A DNA stretch of 64,000 bases, from positions 9,672,001-9,736,000 of the forward strand of contig NC_003284.9 of the NCBI RefSeq assembly GCF_000002985.6, written 5' to 3'. This stretch comes from Caenorhabditis elegans. Its lineage: Eukaryota > Nematoda > Chromadorea > Rhabditida > Rhabditidae. Made by a program: the position numbers and the translations under genes. The notes under the pieces were generated by a model that saw only the letters and a program-made list of their open reading frames with translations, was not told where the DNA came from and searched no databases. This document shows positions 1-14,100 of this stretch, piece after piece; within the stretch, counting starts at the first letter, position 1; each line of letters starts with the position of its first letter.

Positions 1-3000
1 GTGGCAAATATGGCTACAAACAATATTTTTCGGTAAAGTTCCGTTTTTCAGACTTTCCCGTAACCGAGTTAGACAGGTCATAGCCATCTTGAAACTATAC
101 ATCAAGTATACATCAAAATAATTTTGCCTATGTGTTTAGAAGTAGCAATGAAGGTGATCAACGGAGGATACCAAAGTTCATATTCGAGTGAGTTATGAAG
201 AGCTTAACTTAGCAAACTTGTGCCGCGTGACAGTAGAAAACCAAATCAAATCCAAAAGGAACATTTCAAAAAAAGAAGAAGAAGGAATAAACAGAAACTG
301 TCCAATGAAGAGTTTTTTTTTCGAAATGAAATCTTGTTCGATGAAGGATAAAGGGTTGACAGTCGAAAAAACTGTTTGTTAAAAACTTCTCAATGGTTTC
401 AGATTGTTGATGTACTATGTATAAAACCGTGTATAAAACCGAGTCTACTAATCTTTCATCAATGCATTTTTTATGGGTTTCAAAGATGTAAATGTTTAAA
501 ACAGCCATAACATTGCAAAACGGCATTTTCGGAAAGGTTGCAGTAGTGATTTTAATAGGAATCTTAACAATTTGGTTTATTCAAATCTATGTTGTTTATG
601 AACAATTTTTATGCTTCGAAAGTGAAATTTTGACTAAAAATGATAGTCAGAAAAGTGCTGATTTTGTAACACAATTGCTTTTTTAAGCTATTGAATTGTT
701 TATAAACTATGCAGCAAATATTAAATTGGCAAAGCCACAATTTCTACCAACTCCCAACACGAACATCTGAATCAGACTAACAGTGTTTGGAGATCCGTAG
801 GCACTCTGAGACGGTTTCTTGATTAGATACGGATGAAAAATTGATGTCATAGTTTCTCTACCAAGTTTCAATTCAGGGTTTATGTTTCAAAGACTCAAAT
901 TATTGTTATGAAGTCGTCGGTAATTACAAATTTTTGGTCGCATAGAAAACATTACAATAGACTAGTAATCCTACAAAGTTTAATAATAGAAACAATAAGT
1001 TTTGGAAAAAAACATTGATATTCTCACGAAGAGATACTCACGGATCAAATATTCAGTATGCAGTCAGAAATGAGTCACACCAACTCTTGTTCGACTGATG
1101 AGACATTTGAGAGCGCTGTGAAAATAAATTATGCATACTTCGAATGGAAAATATTATAGAAAAACGGAGAGTTAGAGAATGGGACCCTTACTCCCTTTCA
1201 CGGAAATTTGACGACGGGCGCTGGGCTCGAGGAGCAGGTGTTGGCAAAACTGGAGGGAGCGGGACGAAATATGTTTAGCGTAGAGAAAATGAGACAGTGA
1301 GAGCAGCATCAACTCTACTGACTGAATAAACATTACGCACACGAGCCATTTTTCCATACTCTTTTCCTGGACAGTGAGGGGAGAAGAACATAAACACACA
1401 AACAAAGTTTTGTGACAAAAGTAGCATAATTCAGTTTTTGTTAGTTTATAAAAAATTTGATTTAGAGACTTAGGTGGCAATGCAGAAAACGTAAATAAAT
1501 GTAAAGAAAAATGAAAATTTTGGAACTGCTAACGCTGCAGTATACAATCAGAGAAAATTGTTTACGAAGTTTTTTCATTTTATTTTAATCTGAATTTCAT
1601 TGAAATAGCGTTATTGTATCTAAGAAAAAGTATTTTGTTCATTGGCAGTTTAAAAAAAATTTTTTAAAAATGAAAAAGTTGCCAAAAATTTTCAGAAGTC
1701 TGCAAATTCGTCCGGTTGCCGCATTGCTCGAAGTATGTACTTCAGTCAAAATTTCAGTCAAAATTAAACTTTTTGAATACTGTTTCTCAAGTGGTGAAAA
1801 CTGTTTGCGGCATTTATTGAGACATCTCAATCACTGTCGGATGCCCGTACAATGTTAGAGTATAAATATTGTAACCATAATTAAAATATAAAACTAGAAA
1901 ATAAAAACTTGTTTTTTTTAATAGATCACTTCAAAATATTTGGAAAAAACTGAATTTTCCGCGTTTTGACTCGAAATAAAAATTTCTCGTAACGCGTAAT
2001 TAATAATCGTTAAGTTAAGTTAAATCAATCAAATCAAAAACCGCTTCTCTTTACACCCTCCAAGCAATGATTATGGCCTACATATGCCCAACAAAGATTT
2101 CAAATAAAACATGAAAATAAAACCTCGATTATATCAATTTTTCTACTTTTTGCTAGTTGCGTGCTCACCAAAACCTTGTATTTTTCATTATAGCAATGGA
2201 TAAACGATAAATAATTCCCATTACGCAACGTTTCATGTTAATATGATATTGATGAAATGTTGCGTTTTTACTACAAGACAATATGAATTGTGACATGAAA
2301 TAATTCAATTTGTCATATTTTCATTCATATTTTCTCAAGGAGTCTGACTTGAATATTAAAAAAAAACAACGGAAACAATGTTGAAATGAATTTCATTCTG
2401 AAGTATATAAATTAAATGTTATGTGTTTCTTACAAAACAGTTCAGAATTTAAACAAACGCGTAATTATGCAGGGTTGTTCTTATCTGAAACCGCATCTGT
2501 TGACCGATTATAAATGTGTTCCCGGCATTAAAAGATATTTAGTTGCAACTCTGGACAACTGTCGTTTGTGTTTCAAATGGTTTGCCATCTGCTGAAAAAA
2601 ATTTGTTTCGGAACATCTGCAGGGGCTAGTTACCTTGATTGATTTGCACTTGATCATTTCCGTTTTTGTCTTTTGAAATAGAATAACTATTGGCCTCGAA
2701 GCTCATTCCATCTAGCATATCTTCCGTGACAATTTCAGATTGCAATGCGTATCTTCAAAATTTTAGTTAAATTTTAGTTGGTGTATATTAGATGTTTGTT
2801 ATAAAATCTTAAGCTCACTTTGAGTATCCCCGTTTTGTCAAAAAATCCTCCAAAGCTCCATGCATTATTTTTGGTTTGCTCTCAGCAACCCTGCAAACTA
2901 AAATTTTTGTGTCAAAGAAGATCTATCGAATATTATTCTTATCTAATTAGATTAGAACGATGTGATATTTTGCTAATAGACACTTGTCGACAAGAAATGT

Positions 3001-4091
3001 AGAGATATTAGTGAAAAACCGCAAGCCAGTGGTGAATGTTCAATATTCAAGTCAGAACAAAATTCTAAATGACTAGAAATGAGCCCGAAAAGGAAAATAA
3101 GAGAGTGTGGAAAAGTGGTAGATGAAAATAAAAAAATGTGGCGAAGAATTTGAAAACATGTATCCAATGGAGATGGAAGAAAGAGAAACAGAGCCCAAAA
3201 CAAAGAAAAAAAGAGGAAAGGGATATGAATTGGTCACTTAGCAGTGCCAGATGTGAATATCCTAATGGTAGAGGATCGGGTTAGGTGACAATGTTTGAAA
3301 AAGAGGGTAAGTGGAAGACAGGCGCGCCGATAATGAGTTATGATATGAGTTGTCTATGCCTTTACTCAACCCACACAAACACCCCCGTTAATTAATGAGT
3401 GAATCATTTTAAATTTAAACTTGATACGGTTCACTTTTAAATGATAATAATCAACTTTTATCTCATCTGAGGTACTTTTTTGTACTTGGAACAGTTTTTA
3501 AAACATTATTTTCTTGGGTCACTCAAAACAGTCCAACGAATAAAATTGGTTTAGCAATAATTGACCGCACGGGAAAGCAATATTTTTACTTGGAAGTTGA
3601 AGTGTATTGCCAGATGAACTAGTGGAAAATACTCTGTAGCTTAACCGTTTATTTTTGAAAAAAAAAACCGCTGGAATTTTGTGAAGAAAAAATAGAATTC
3701 AAACTTCCATCAAAACTGATTTTCAAAAAAAACAAAAGCTGAAAACTGCTTCTTCTCTTTAAATAATTTCGATTTTAATCTCTAATTTTTGAATAAAAAA
3801 AAATTACATTTAGCAGAGTTTCGAAACAGAGCAGATGTTTATAATTGAATCGGGGCAAGTGAGCTTTTTTTGAGTAATAGGTTTATTTTAAATTCAGAAT
3901 ATGAAAGAAATACGAATTACTGGGATTGAATTAAAGAATTATTTCCTTTTTCAAGAAGTGAGTGGAAAAAAATAGGGGCAACGAGTAGAAGTTTCTTGAT
4001 AAAAAGTGTGAAAAATGAAAACAAGAGAAAATAAAATATATATTTGTTGTTAGAATTATCATGTTATCAGAAATTTGGCATTAGTAATGTA
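1..4091. other. Intergenic / 3' flank of ifp-1, no convincing gene
   Basis: This AT-rich stretch lies downstream of the minus-strand gene ifp-1. I found no chain of exons with consistent splice phases. Short open frames exist at 492-686 (+) and 1172-1480 (-), but they have no neighbouring exons or supporting signals. A slightly GC-richer patch at about 1150-1300 carries a 44-codon ATG frame (1144-1278, +), reported separately as a weak candidate. The rest is homopolymer A/T runs. Confidence 0.6.
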
Positions 4092-7000
4092 TCAATGATG
4101 ATGATGGTCTGCATCTCCGATTTCAGTGTTGCTCGTGTAAACAAACCACGATTTCACCTGAAATATAATTGGAGTAATCAAAGTTATTGGCAAGAGGCCA
4201 GATGTCAATCAGTTGTGTTTACAATTGTAAATCAAAGACTATTTACCTCATTATTCGTGTTTCTGATTGATGTATTGGTATGGATGGTGGTATCGAAGAA
4301 GTCAATTTCAGCAATAACTGCTCCTCTTTCATGAGTTGCTCCACGAGCGTAGATCTGTAAAAAATAATTTACAGTTTCTAGTTTATCGGTGACATAGAAG
4401 TAGTATTCAGTTTTGCGCCGTTTGAAAAAAAACAATTTTTTTTTTCTACAAGTTAACACTGTTTTCAAAGCAAATCAACTTGAATTTGTGAATTCTAGGA
4501 TCCTGAATGCTATTATATAAGAACTGATAAACTACACTAGAAAAAGCATAACCTTCAAGCTATCCTTGGGTGCAAGGATCAATCCAACTGGAAGATCAAC
4601 ATATACGCTCTTGTTTCCAAACTCGTGAATAAGTTTGAAGCCACCAACGTCTGCCGATTTTTTCGAGCTTCTATTTACAAGTTGAACAAAATCTGCAGTC
4701 ACATCCTGTAAGAATTGTTCAGTCCTAATAATATTAAAAAGCAAAGAGTGTTACCGAAATCTTCACTCTCCCCTTGTACCATCTAGTGAATCTCTGGAAG
4801 TTGTCCTCGTCAACACTATCGGAACCTGGAATGCGTTTCTTTGTATTTTTTTATAAATATTTTTCTAGCGTGATAGTTCTCTCAACTGTCGTTACATAAT
4901 ACACGTAACAGTAAACTTTTAATCGTAAACGTTATTTTACGATTCGTTTGTGGTGGTTGTGTACGTTTGTCTTATCAGTAACTCTTTTTTCAAACTAATC
5001 TGGAAAAAACTAAAATGGTATGATACGATAGTTTTCGACAGCTTAAAAACGTCTCAAAGCTTAGCATTTGACGAGGTGTTGTCAGTCAATATTAAAAGCC
5101 GTCTTCCACTCACTACTGCTATGTTCAATTGATCCTTCATTGAGTAGAGTAGTGGAGATGCTATTGCTCACTGAGCCTGTTGCTGCATGATAGCTCGAAT
5201 GATGTGGCCCTCTTTGGCTCGAGTTCCGATTAAAAGTATCGTAGTATGAGGGGACAGTAGCTCCTTCAGTCACTGGCGTAATTAGCGGGAAGTTGCTATT
5301 AATATGAGTGTAACCGGGAGCACGTTCATTAAAAATTGTAGGCTCAACTCGAGGAACGGCACCACCAATTGGATAAGGTTGATGTAAAGCATCGTTGCGA
5401 CGAATTTCACTATCACGACGTTCGCTTGCAATCCTATCATTGACCGATGAAGTTGGAGTACGAGACGCGTATGGATTGTTAATCTGTGTTGTGTTAATCT
5501 GACCTCCCGCGCTAAGGTCTCTCACTAATCGGGTGTTATCTGAAGCACGAATTGTTTCAACCGAATGGCTTGGCAGAACCGGAAGTGTGCCTTGGAGAGT
5601 CTCGATTTGAATTCTCTCCCTGAGAGAAGATCGGCTATCAGCACGAGACTCCTGCTGGTACGGAGTATATGATGGACGAATCGGGCTCGCGTCCCTCGAA
5701 TAAGTATATTCACGAATTGGTTGAACAGGAAGTGTAGCAGGAATTGGAATTGGCGTGTGAGTGATGGTCTCATGAATAGTGGTACCAGTTCTGGACGACG
5801 AGGAATCTCTCACAGCGTGATGAGCAGTGTGCTGAACTATTCCAGAAGAAGTTCGGCTATGGTGGTCAGAAATGCTGCTGTAGTTCTGTCGACTAAGCGC
5901 GCTTGCTATAACTTGAGTACTTGGCGCATTTGCACGAGGATCTCCAGATCTGTCGAGAAGTTCCCGATATTTTGCGATTTCCTTTTGCAAGTCCTGAAAA
6001 CGTTAACAATTTAATAAACACACAAAATAATACAACATACAATGTTTAAGTCACAAAGTTTCTCCAATTCAACACTGATGGCAGTGCATTGCTCTCTCAT
6101 CTTCTCAATTTCCTTTATTTTGAATTCCAAAGTATCCTCGAAAAGCTTGTTATTTTCCGAAATTTCCAGACGATAGAATTCAATTTGTTGAGTGAGAGAA
6201 TTGTTCTGAAAATTACACAATCATCATGGAAAATAATTTCAAATTCTCACTCTGATTTCAACTTCAGAAACTTGTTTCTGCAATCCAGAAAGATTGTTCT
6301 TAACAATCGAAAGCTCCTCTCTCAGTTTGTCATAGCAAACTACTCCTGGCATAGTGGTATTCATTCGATGGATTTCCCTTTCCAAGCGAATTCGAATTTC
6401 TTCTTCGTTTCTCAATCTGTTAGCCTCATAATCAGCACGAATATCAGCAATTGCCTTGCGAAGTTGATCGCGGAAGACGTGACGATCCGCATTGCGATCA
6501 CGAACAAAGTATTTGTGCTCATTCATGATAATCTTTTTGTTGTCTTCCTCCATATTTCGGATACTGTGCAACAACTCATTCTTGCGAAGAAGATATTCTT
6601 GTTGCAGACTGACAGCTTGATCTTTTCTCTGAATATAGAGAATTCACAGTCGATAATGAATAAGATAATGAGTCAAACTTCTTAACTGTGTTGACAAAAA
6701 ATTTAGCTTATCACAAGGAACCTCGCGTTTTTTGAGAGGCAGTGCAAGTCTTTCATGACATTCACGCTACTAACTGAAAAACAGAAAACTTGAGCCAGCT
6801 AAGTTTTTTGTATGTTTTTTTTTTTTAACAGATAGTTTTTGGCTCAAAATTATATTTAGCATTACAATCATTATTTCCGTGTTGGGCGAAATGAAAACAA
6901 ATCATTTCGAAAAAATAAAAAAATAAGTTTTTGAAAAAAAAAATTTATATATGTACCTACTGAATATATTTCAACAATCAAAATACCAGTGTGATTTAAA

Positions 7001-8166
7001 TCTATCCCAAAAAACTGATATCCGAAAAGTTCTTATGAGTTTTTTTTCCAAATCTATCAAATTGAACCTCTATTGTTTTTGCATGTATTAACAGTCTTTT
7101 AAAAAATCGAACCCACCATTCTCATCAAATTAATATGCTCAAAAATTCTTCCATTGTTCTGTTTGATCAGTCTGAGCTTATCCTCCATATACTTGATTCT
7201 TCTCTTAGTGATACAATCTTCCATCTTGATATGACAGATTCTATGGAACTCATCATCAACCTCTTTGGGAACCCCCAAAGCTGATTTTGCAGTGTGTCTC
7301 CAAAGTTGTTCGGCTTCTTTGACTTGATGGGACAACTGGGTTTGCTCATTTAGTAGTTCGTGCCGGCTTCGGTTAATTTCTTCAATTCCCGATCTGACAG
7401 TCTGAAAAACAATGATAATATTGATACATCGTATGAATTAATTGTATACTTCAAATTGTTTTTAATCAGAAGTTTCATTTTTTACAGCTGACCAGAATGA
7501 TAGTATGTTTGCTATCAATAGTAGGCGGCTTGCACGTTTCTAGTTGCCACTCCCTTTATTCTCTAATGATAATTAAAGAAATGAATTCTTCGGAAACAAA
7601 CGATCGTAAAGATTATTGTTTGTAGTTAACGCGACACGCAAGCAAAGGAAATTATCGTACTCTACGAAAGAGCACAACTTCAATGTACTTTTAAGTCATT
7701 AAAACTGTAGGCTTCGTTTCTTTTAACGAGTAAACAAGTTCATCGCCGCTAAAACTTGTGTGAGGGAAACTGATGGTTTCAGCCCACACAGAAAGTAAAT
7801 AGTGAAAACTGATAGCGCACAAAGAACAAGAATGCTGGAAGCGTGAATAAGACAGCTGCAACAATTGACACTCACCCTGATCTCAACATTGTAAATTTCA
7901 TTAATTCCACTACTGTCGCTCTGGACTCCACTTTTTAGCAAATTGTAGTCGTGTTCCAAAGCAGTGTGCTCAGCTTCCATATAGTGGACCTGAAAATATT
8001 AAATATTTTGTTTTACAGTACATAGAAGAGATGATAGGCAATAACACAAACTCACATGTTCGATGATATCCACAAACTGATCGTTGAGCTGAACAAGGTC
8101 TTGTCGCTCAGAGAGCTTAGCTCTTGCCAGATGTAGTAGACAATCCCTAGCGTTAGCGGAATCCAT
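4092..8166 (-). CDS. ifp-1: Intermediate filament protein with lamin-tail domain (IFP-1)
   Basis: Cytoplasmic intermediate filament protein. Ten coding exons (5' to 3'): 8166-8056, 7989-7876, 7401-7117, 6628-6251, 6205-6041, 5993-5114, 4825-4755, 4705-4553, 4354-4247 and 4157-4092. All phases agree and give 776 residues. The coil 1A segment starts almost at the N-terminus, followed by a long coil 1B and a coil 2 ending in the family signature EIAKYRELLDRSG (about residues 354-366). A Ser/Arg/Pro-rich tail of about 280 residues follows. A lamin-tail domain covers about residues 650-755, with FTRWYKGRVKIS, VQLVNRSSKK and the GGFKLIHEF strand. The protein ends in four histidines. The start is set by a trans-splice-like acceptor three bases before the ATG. 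There is almost no head domain, which is unusual for the family. Length, domain order and position beside the npr-18-like and dyf-7-like genes fit the worm ifp-1 locus; the symbol is recalled, not searched. Confidence 0.93.
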
Positions 8167-8178
8167 GCGCTGAAACAG
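8167..8178 (-). other. Trans-splice-like acceptor at the ifp-1 start
   Basis: On the minus strand the sequence reads CTGTTTCAG, then CGC, then the ATG of ifp-1. A consensus 3' splice site three bases from an initiator ATG is the usual look of an SL1 trans-splice site in nematodes. It supports starting the protein at 8166. A cis-spliced upstream head exon cannot be excluded by sequence alone. Confidence 0.6.
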
Positions 8179-11100
8179 TAACCATAAGACCAGAAAGCAA
8201 GAAAATTCTAAAAGCAAAATGAAAAATTATAAAAGTGCGACTTGAAAGGACAAAAAATTGCAGAATAAGCAGAAAATAATCGAGTGCGTAAAACTTCTTA
8301 TCAAAACTTGAAAAGGTGAATTAAAAAATGCAATAGGTGTACGAGCACGAGTGAAAACCGCGAATTTTCACAGTCGTGATGACAGGAAACCGAATCGACT
8401 CTTGGAAAATGTTTAATGGCATGCCATTGTGATAGTAAAGTAGGTGAAGAATGCTAGTGAGCATGTTTCACTCGGTTGGCGGTACTTTAGCACGTTTCTT
8501 ATCACTATTAAAATAAAGAGCTATTTGAAGCGAGAGATAGATGAATCAAGAGGGAGAAGACATTTGTGTGGTCTATGGAGATGAGGGGGAGAGACTGATG
8601 CACCGATGTGGAGCAATCAAACTGTACTAACAATGGTGTAATTGTTGTAGGAGGTGGAAATGATTCATTGCAAGTTGCAAATATTAATTTACAGGATAAT
8701 GTTTTTTACATTTCAGGAAGTTCGAGAAACTGAGTCATTTGTTAAAATACTTTTTATTTAGAAACTCAGTAATTTCTCCAACCTATTGAATTGAAGCTCT
8801 GGGCTTCAATTCAGCCCATTTCCGATTTGTTTTAAACATAATCAACTTACCTGGTTAATTGAGAGAACTCATGTAGAAACCATATATTTATTAAAAACAA
8901 ATTCATCTTCACATTCAGCCGTATAATTGGCCAAAGAATAAATTTTACAAAAAATTTGCTAATGAAAATTTTTTCGCACGCAAAAAAAAAACAGTTATGC
9001 CGCTTTAGCTCCTCGAATTCAAAATGCTCCTTTTTCAAATTTGTTTCTATTTTTAATGATACTTCCATAAGTCTAAAAAATAAAAACGTGTGGAATATTT
9101 TTTAATTTTAAGCTTAGAAAATAGCCATTTCTAAGCCCAACGAAGAATGATGCGTACCACGTTTATATTGAAAGGAGAAATTAATGAAAGCTCAATTTAA
9201 ATTTTAAATGAGGGCATACATAAAACACACAAGTACCGATTTTTTAATGTTCAATAGCTTTTGTTTTTTTGTTTTTCCAATGTGAAAACTGCATTTTCTA
9301 TTGGTAATTTGTGAATCATAGTTACTTTACGCAAAATAACTGATAAGGAATCCTTGAACTGCTCAGGACTTCTCTATTAAAAGAATCAGCAAGGAAAAAA
9401 TTCCCTGTTTCTTTCTTTTTTCTTTACTGTATTCTTGTATTGAATATATTCAAAAAGTGCGACAACTATGACGCCCACTTGCTTCTTTTCCGGTTTTCGT
9501 TTTGTTCATCATCACTCTTCGAGCTCTGAGATCAAAAACACGCCTGGAAGAAAGAACAAAATTAGTATTCCTCAACGAGTACAAATGCCTTTCCAGTTGG
9601 TACGCACATTTCTTGGGTAAATGTCGTTTGCTCCTAAACAATTGTCGGAAATTTTTTTGTGTTCAGTGTGATCAATGTTTTTTTATTGTTTTACAAATGT
9701 TTTTTTATTGTTCGTGTTAGGAAAGTGAAAAATAACATATTTACAATTAAAAATAGGATGAGTTCCGGGTTAAAACACTTAAAGGTGGAGTGCGGTCAAT
9801 GGGGAAATTGCTTTAACAAACATTTTGCATTTATCGTGCTTTTCAGTTCTCTTTACTATAAAAATACAGGAATAATTAAGAAAATCAGTGAAATAATGAG
9901 AAAAATAAAATAAATTAATAAAAAAATAATGCAAGTACGCTCCATCGAACAAATCCAATTGGCGGAAGTTCAAATAGGAATTAGGGGTAAACTGAGATTT
10001 TTTCATTTTTCAAAAAATCATTTAAAATCTTAAAAATTTGTTTGTTTTTTTTAATCATGATATTGGTTATTTTTTTGGCGATCGGCGATTACCAATTGCC
10101 GAAAAAACTTGCCCATCAGCGATCGGCGTGCGTCTATTTTTTTTTCAAATGTAAAAAATCAATTTTAAAAGCTCTTTCACATAAAAATTTTTAAAATCTA
10201 AAATATTAGGCAACGAAAAGCACTTCTTGATATCTTAAAATTCGAAAAGTAGTGAAATTTAGTTCCAAAGTATTCTTTTTTCTTCTTTAGAGGAGTCTTT
10301 CTTGGACTGCGTGAGAGATTTCCAATCGCCAAACTCATACATATAAAATTTTATCGGCGATCGCCGATAGCCGACCCGTTTTTTTCTTTTCGCCGATCGC
10401 CGAAAAATCATTAGAATCGCGTTCGCCGATGGCCGCTCACCGCTGATGCGGATGGGGGAAATTTTGAAAATTCAAAACGTTAATCTGGTCAGTATTTCAT
10501 GGAGAACAAAACTTGTACAAATTGATGTAACACGTGATGTAACTCCACACGTGAAGTTATAGAGCTGCAAACGTGTTACCATACTTATGGCGCACCCTGT
10601 ATAACAATTTCTGCATACATATACCCTTGGATAAGGTAAATTTTTGCTTTTTCAGTGGCCAATTAGTTCATAACACTCTTTTACAAATGCGTTCTTGCAA
10701 AACAAACCAAAATCATAATTGGCCAATACGTACTCAGTATTTGTTTTTGGCTTAAAAAACGGAATGTCAAAAAAAAACATCAAATGAGAGAGCACCTTTA
10801 CTCAATCAGTCAAATATTTTCCATTGCCGGTTAACCTTACTTTTCTTCGTATTTCAATTTTCCAAATTATTCAAGTAAAACGCCAGGCTATCAATTTCTG
10901 AAAACTGATGGCGAAACCAAACACCTGGCTATTCCATATTGTTTTTGTCATTATTTGTGTGTTTGAATTTTCCCGAGATAATTCCGGGTAGAATAACAAC
11001 TCAATAAAAGCATCGGATTGCCTTGAAAGAGTTTTCATGCACCTTGGTCTTGTAAATGTACGTTGAGGGAATCTACTCATATCCTCGTTTTTCCTACTTG

Positions 11101-14100
11101 GCTGTATGGGCTTCTTGCATTTTTCAATACTAACGCATCTTGGTTTAAGCGAAGAACTTTCATTTTGTGAGTTCTAGACTTCAGACACAATAGTTCAGAT
11201 TTTCGACAGGTGAATCAGTTACCATTGTCGATTAATATTTTATTTGAAATGTCTAGGGAATATTTAATCTCAGTGTTGCACAAAACTCAATCAAGCTCCA
11301 CAATGCAGAAGTTCAGAGCGAAATAGTTGTGTCTAAAAGTAACACTTATTTAACATCCCAGTTTTCAAAACTTGTTAATTTATCTAGGATAATTCAATTT
11401 TTGTTCATGTTAATGTTGGGATTCTTTAATGAATCTAAGGTTCCACAAATCAATCTTATTTTTGTCAAAGTAAAATCACATCGCTTCAAACAAAATTTTA
11501 AATTTCCTGTGAAATTTTCAATAAATTTCTAAACGTTAAGAACATCGAATCAAATTGGAAAATGGTTTTCATTCATGTTTACACGTTTATTGCAATGAAA
11601 ATTGTTTTCAAATGCGGGTAAATGGTTTGTTAGTTTCTTAAATATGGTTCGCTGAATTTGTTTGTACTCATTTCTAAGTGATACCACTCCATTCAAACTT
11701 TTATTCAGTGAATTTGGCATTGAAAACTACTGAGCTCATTGTCTTGAAAAGTTGCCTGATATCACAAATTCAAATTCAAAAACACTTCTAAAAAGTGTGA
11801 AAGTTCAAGAATATACCGGAAAAGGAAACAAGCTTCTAATATATGTTGAGTAGGGTAGGCGTTTGTTTCCGTTTTTTTTTCGATTTTTATTCTTGAAACT
11901 TTTTAGAATTTACACTTTAATCCTTTGTAAAATTTCCTCTATTAAAACAAAAACCCCTTGGGAAAAATTTGGACATTTCAGTTCAACTGTTCAAAGTTGT
12001 CAAGATTCACTAACATGCGCATTTTAAATTGTTTTTTGTTTGATAAAAATTAAAAAATATTGATTTATTATCTATAAGTATTGATTTTTATTGAAATGTA
12101 GGCTTACTACTCGAAACTTCTAGTGTTTTTGATTGAAGTTCCTTTTAAAAAAAAAACCTAAAGAAGAAAATAAACTTTGAAAAAGGTTTCAACAAATTTT
12201 ATTCTTGAAACTATTTTTTTTGTGTGATATATCTTGAATTACCCTCATCATTGAAGACACCAATTCCTGTTTGTTTTCGCATTTCGTATTTCAATTTAAA
12301 TTCAATAATGACACTATTCCTAATAAATTTCTGTTTTTCATCAGTGACTAATTGTGAATGCATGACCATGGTGTCATGTCTGTGATCAACAACACATTTT
12401 CAAGTAGGTAACATAATTTTTAAAATTTCAATTGTCAATTTGAAAAGAAAAGAAGTTACAGAATATCAAAACTTTAGCAAATTACTGAATATTTATTTGT
12501 TTCATTTGAAATTTGAAAAGGGCTAAATACCTATAGCTAATTTAATATTTTCATTTTCCAATTTAACCCCAAGTCTACTCCCCCATAATCCTCGGAACTT
12601 AACTACTAAAAACAATAATAAAAAGTGCAGCAACTTGTATAATGAAGCCTCATTAATTTTCTATTCTAGACATAACACAATAAGGTGTAAAATTCCTAGT
12701 AGTGTTATTGAGCATCGACGAAACAAGTTTTTTTCCGGTTTTTCAAATTGTATTAATTTTTTGCTGCTAGACATTTGCAAAACCAAAAAGAAATTCGATA
12801 TTTCTTTAGAGATTGAAACATCATTGAACAATTCTCATTAGAAACACATAAGAAAAAGAACAAAGCTAGAAATAGCAACCAATCGACTAATTGTTTTTTA
12901 AGGGTTCAGTTTTAAAAAGGCAAATGAACTAGAGTTCATTATTTCTAAGACTTTGTCTTGTCCTGATTTCAAATAAGTATTCGCTTTTTAAAGATTATGT
13001 TCACTTTTTTATACTTAATCATTCAAAAAATGATGCATGGTTTCAACTCTAATAGACTTAAACATTAAATAAGAAAACCGACATAGCCATAAATTGTGAT
13101 TTTTTATTTTGCTTCATTTTTGAATTAAAAACAAAAAATTTGCCTGGAAAAGCATTCGAGTTCTCAAACTGAACATTTCATTTTCCGTTTTACTGATTGT
13201 TTTGTTATTTTTCTGATTTAGAGCTCTCACTTTTTTTAAAAATCCAGGTGTATTTCGAAATTTTTGCAGATGCTGCTGAATTTTGAATTACCCAGAACAA
13301 CAATATGTTTTCAAATTCTAAATGTCTACCATTTAACAAGAAAAAACAGTTGAAGTAGTTTTTAATTTCAAAACAAGTCTACGTAATTATAAAGATGTTT
13401 TATTTGTATGAGCATTTTATTGGCATTAAAATGTTAGTTACAACCGAAAAAATTGAAATTGTAACAGTTATTATCATCAGTCTTCAAATAATGTAAAAAT
13501 GTTGTTCATAGTTTCAACAATCGTTTGTTTTTCATTTAAGAAAACTGCTATGCAGTTTTCACCGGTATCAAATCTCTTAAACTCTTGCTATTTTATCATT
13601 TCCTGTTCGGTTCCAATGATATCATTTGCCAACTAACATGTAATTTTTACATTTCTCTTTTCAAGTTTTTGCAAATCTATGAAAATCTGAACTCACGGAA
13701 AACTAGTCATTATTTTCAATATAATCAGTGGCTTGTGAAGATTGCATTTCAGTTTTGTTTGTGATTTTACATCTTGTGGCTGATATTTGATGTTTTGATT
13801 TTAAGGGTGTCGAAAATAAAGAAATGATTTTCAAAATGGAAAAAATACAAATAAAAACAATTGAATAAACCTCTGGAATTTACATGTTTTTGTTACATCC
13901 CGATTTTTGAATATGCTCTGTTTTTCCCACCGAAAGGAACCCAAATCTAAAATAAACAAGATTGGTATAAAGTGGCCGACCTCTGACATGAAATGGATGG
14001 GAATCCCACTTCTTTTTTGTTCTAAATTCTTTCCCTCTTTCCTGGTTTTTGACGTCATCATTCTATTTTCACACGAACAATGAATTTGAATATTTATTCA

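Noticed and set aside
1172..1480. 102-codon minus-strand frame
   Set aside because: No splice or start context and no recognisable domain; the same patch is open on the plus strand as well.
6089..6685. 198-codon plus-strand frame opposite ifp-1
   Set aside because: It is the antisense shadow of the coiled-coil exons 6041-6205 and 6251-6628, whose splice sites and heptad sequence fit the minus strand.
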